DNA of 64,000 nt from Candidatus Peribacteria bacterium (GTDB lineage Bacteria; Patescibacteriota; Gracilibacteria; Peribacterales; Peribacteraceae): NCBI GenBank assembly GCA_020632295.1, contig JACKFU010000001.1, forward strand, positions 434,001-498,000. The letters run 5' to 3'. The notes under the pieces are model-generated. The model saw nothing but the letters and a program-made list of their open reading frames with translations. It did no database searches and was not told the origin of the DNA. The position numbers and the translations under genes were made by a program. Shown one piece after another: positions 62,396 through 64,000 of this stretch; the stretch's first letter is position 1, and every line of letters begins with the position of its first letter.

Positions 62396-64000
62396 TTATC
62401 CGCAGAAGAGCTTTGTGTTCTCTGCAAGACGGGTTTGCGCAACTTTGCGGATGAGGTAGCGAGTGACAACGATAGCGGAGAACATGGAGATAAGTACTCC
62501 CATGCCAAGCGTAATGGCAAATCCACGAACAATAGACGTTCCAACCAGGAAGAGAATTGCACAGGTAATAAACGTGGAGACATTACCGTCGCGAATACTT
62601 GGCCATGCACGGGCAAAGCCGGTTTCAGCTGCGGTCTTAAGCATTTTTCCTTTGCGTAGCTCCTCTTTCATACGTTCGAAGATGAGCACGTTTGCATCTA
62701 CTGCCATACCAATGCTCAAGATGATACCAGCCATGCCTGCAAGTGTTAGAACAATGTAGTTACTGCTGAGCAGGAAGAGCGGGAGTTTTAAGAGTGCAAA
62801 GAAGATAATGGCGTACCCTGCAAGGGCGATATCTGCGAGAAGGCCAAGGAATCGGTAGACGAGGATCATGTATCCCATCAGCACAAGAATACCGATAAGG
62901 GCAGCTTGTAACGATGTTTTAAGAGCCTCTGCACCCAGTGTTGCTTCTACCGTTCGCTGTCCTGCTAGGTAGATAGGTGCAGGAATAGCTCCGGTGTTTA
63001 AGTCTTGTGCAAGGCGGTTTGCCTCATCGTAGTTCTGTGTACCGGTAATTACGGCAGTGCCTCCTGTAATTTCTTGCTGCACTGTTGGTGCAGAGACGAG
63101 TTGTCCACCGACAAAGATGGCAAGACGCTTTCCAACGTTATCACGGGTGAGATTTTGGAAAAGCGTTGCTCCTTCGTCGTCAAAGGTAATTTGCACAAGA
63201 GGAATATTGGTCGTTGGGTCTAGTGTGACGGTTGCGCTACGGAAATGCTTACCGTCGAGTAGTGTATCTTTCCATCCTGTTGGCAGGAGAGAGAAGAACA
63301 GTGTGCGTAGCGTAATATAGTCCTCGTTCGACATCACTTCACCACGTTGGAGCTGACCAACAACTTCTGTGGCACGTGCAGCAGCATTATCACCAGTGAC
63401 TGTAAGCACTTCATAACTTGCGGTGTTATTTGTCAGCGTTGGTACTTTGTCTGTACGAATAATGTGATACCCAAATTGCGTTTCTACCGGCTGACTCACT
63501 TCTCCCTTCGATTGCGAAGTTACTGCTTGTTCGAAGGCGGGAACCATTGTTCCAATACCAAAGGTACCAAGACTACCGCCATCCTTTCCTGAAGGCCCGT
63601 CGCTGTACTGCCTTGCCAGTGTTTCGAAGCGCGTACCATTATCAAGTTTTGATTTGATGTCTTCTGCAAGGGCTAAAGCTTCAGCTTTGGAGCGTGTAAT
63701 ATCTTCACCGGCAGATGCAGCACCCTTGTACGCAACGAGGATGTGGCTCGCTTCCATCTCGGTTTGTCCTGGTACAAACTTTCGGAGAAAGAGTACTGCG
63801 GCAGTATTATCGTCCATGGTGACTGCACGCAGCTCACCAAGCTGCATAGAACTGAGTGCGTTTTGAATAACCGTTGGAACAGCATTCGTCAGAGATCGAT
63901 CTTTCCATGTGGAATACGTGATTGCTCTGTCCTGCGATGCGATAATTTCAAAAGCCTTGTCTGCTTCGTTTACGGTCCGTCCTGTCTGTGTCCGTGCACG
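62396..64000 (-). CDS. secD: SecD translocase subunit with parvulin domains (5' end missing)
   Basis: The reading frame is open to the window edge; 534 residues are visible. The C-terminal part is SecD: the outer domain (LVQITFDDEGATLFQNLT, FVGGQLVSAPTVQQEITGGTAVITG) and about six helices with GMAVDANVLIFERMKEELRKG. Before it, at 63443-63745, lies a full parvulin prolyl isomerase domain: EASHILVAYKG, FETLARQYSDGPSGKDGGSLGTF, MVPAFEQAV and GEVSQPVETQFGYHIIR. Residues upstream (KAFEIIASQDRAITYS...IQNALSSMQLGELRAVT) look like a second, degraded parvulin copy. So a folding helper seems built into the export motor. secF does not follow; folB does. Confidence 0.88.
   Translation of the reverse strand, partial: RARTQTGRTVNEADKAFEIIASQDRAITYSTWKDRSLTNAVPTVIQNALSSMQLGELRAVTMDDNTAAVLFLRKFVPGQTEMEASHILVAYKGAASAGEDITRSKAEALALAEDIKSKLDNGTRFETLARQYSDGPSGKDGGSLGTFGIGTMVPAFEQAVTSQSKGEVSQPVETQFGYHIIRTDKVPTLTNNTASYEVLTVTGDNAAARATEVVGQLQRGEVMSNEDYITLRTLFFSLLPTGWKDTLLDGKHFRSATVTLDPTTNIPLVQITFDDEGATLFQNLTRDNVGKRLAIFVGGQLVSAPTVQQEITGGTAVITGTQNYDEANRLAQDLNTGAIPAPIYLAGQRTVEATLGAEALKTSLQAALIGILVLMGYMILVYRFLGLLADIALAGYAIIFFALLKLPLFLLSSNYIVLTLAGMAGIILSIGMAVDANVLIFERMKEELRKGKMLKTAAETGFARAWPSIRDGNVSTFITCAILFLVGTSIVRGFAITLGMGVLISMFSAIVVTRYLIRKVAQTRLAENTKLFCG

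Overview
The window reads as a compact bacterial chromosome segment, most likely from a Patescibacteria/CPR lineage (a Peregrinibacteria/Peribacteria-like origin is my guess, not shown). Reasons: genes are short and tightly packed with many ATGA overlaps; many genes have a -10 box only 6-8 bases before the start codon; an energy module of 2-oxoacid:acceptor oxidoreductase, ADP-forming acetate-CoA ligase and V-type ATPase replaces respiration genes; and several small unknown proteins are present. UGA is a normal stop here: it ends several genes, and a release factor 2 gene with a programmed frameshift is present. I see no rRNA, CRISPR array or insertion sequence. There is one tRNA (Ser, CGA). 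No gene-free stretch exceeds about 270 bases.

Layout. 1-587: end of a Xer-type recombinase. 584-13474: a surface-glycan island with GT4, GT2 and exostosin-like transferases, a membrane glycosyltransferase-like protein, and a carbamoyltransferase / SGNH / SxtJ-like / DUF5989 group. 13511-16024: M50 protease, bL28, a GGQ release-factor-like protein and a secreted Cys-repeat protein. 16025-17760: ECF sigma factor with a DUF5667 partner, tRNA-Ser, and a 56-residue histone-fold protein. 17897-21760: prfB, a PilN/PilO-like pair, infC-rpmI-rplT. 21972-22643: a GC-rich orphan gene with its own structured leader. 22912-24274: membrane protein and sulfotransferase. 24267-34136: V-ATPase operon (minus strand). 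34292-41112: Nif3-like protein, acetate-CoA ligase, toxin-antitoxin pair, flavodoxin and 2-oxoacid oxidoreductase. 41185-51463: trmD, thiol-redox lipoprotein, more glycan genes (WecG, UDP-GlcNAc 2-epimerase, O-antigen-ligase-like), gpmA, guaA. 51552-54613: second ECF sigma / FecR-DUF5667 pair and efp. 54723-58959: gatB, third sigma-like gene, def, exonuclease, nth and a thioredoxin-like lipoprotein. 59002-64000: thyA, folA, a zincin-like gene, folE, folK, folB and a partial SecD carrying parvulin domains.

The most unusual feature cuts across the genes. More than thirty short arrays are scattered over the window, nearly all built as four imperfect units of 7, 8 or 9 bases (28, 32 or 36 bp). 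Each array has its own word (AGCTGAG, GAAAATG, GAAAGTG, AATGACG, TTAACAA, TTAGAGTG, GAAGCTAAG and others). Heptamer arrays often lie in frame inside conserved genes, where they encode loops such as LSALSSQ. Octamer arrays lie only between genes. Nonamer arrays form large inverted pairs at gene ends. One array in folK is split by a GC-rich palindrome, and a clean copy of a near-identical palindrome acts as a terminator stem elsewhere.

The other main points are a divergent pair of matched ECF promoters, the histone-fold protein, the SecD-parvulin fusion, residues predicting a Na+-type V-ATPase ring, and widespread leaderless-type promoters.
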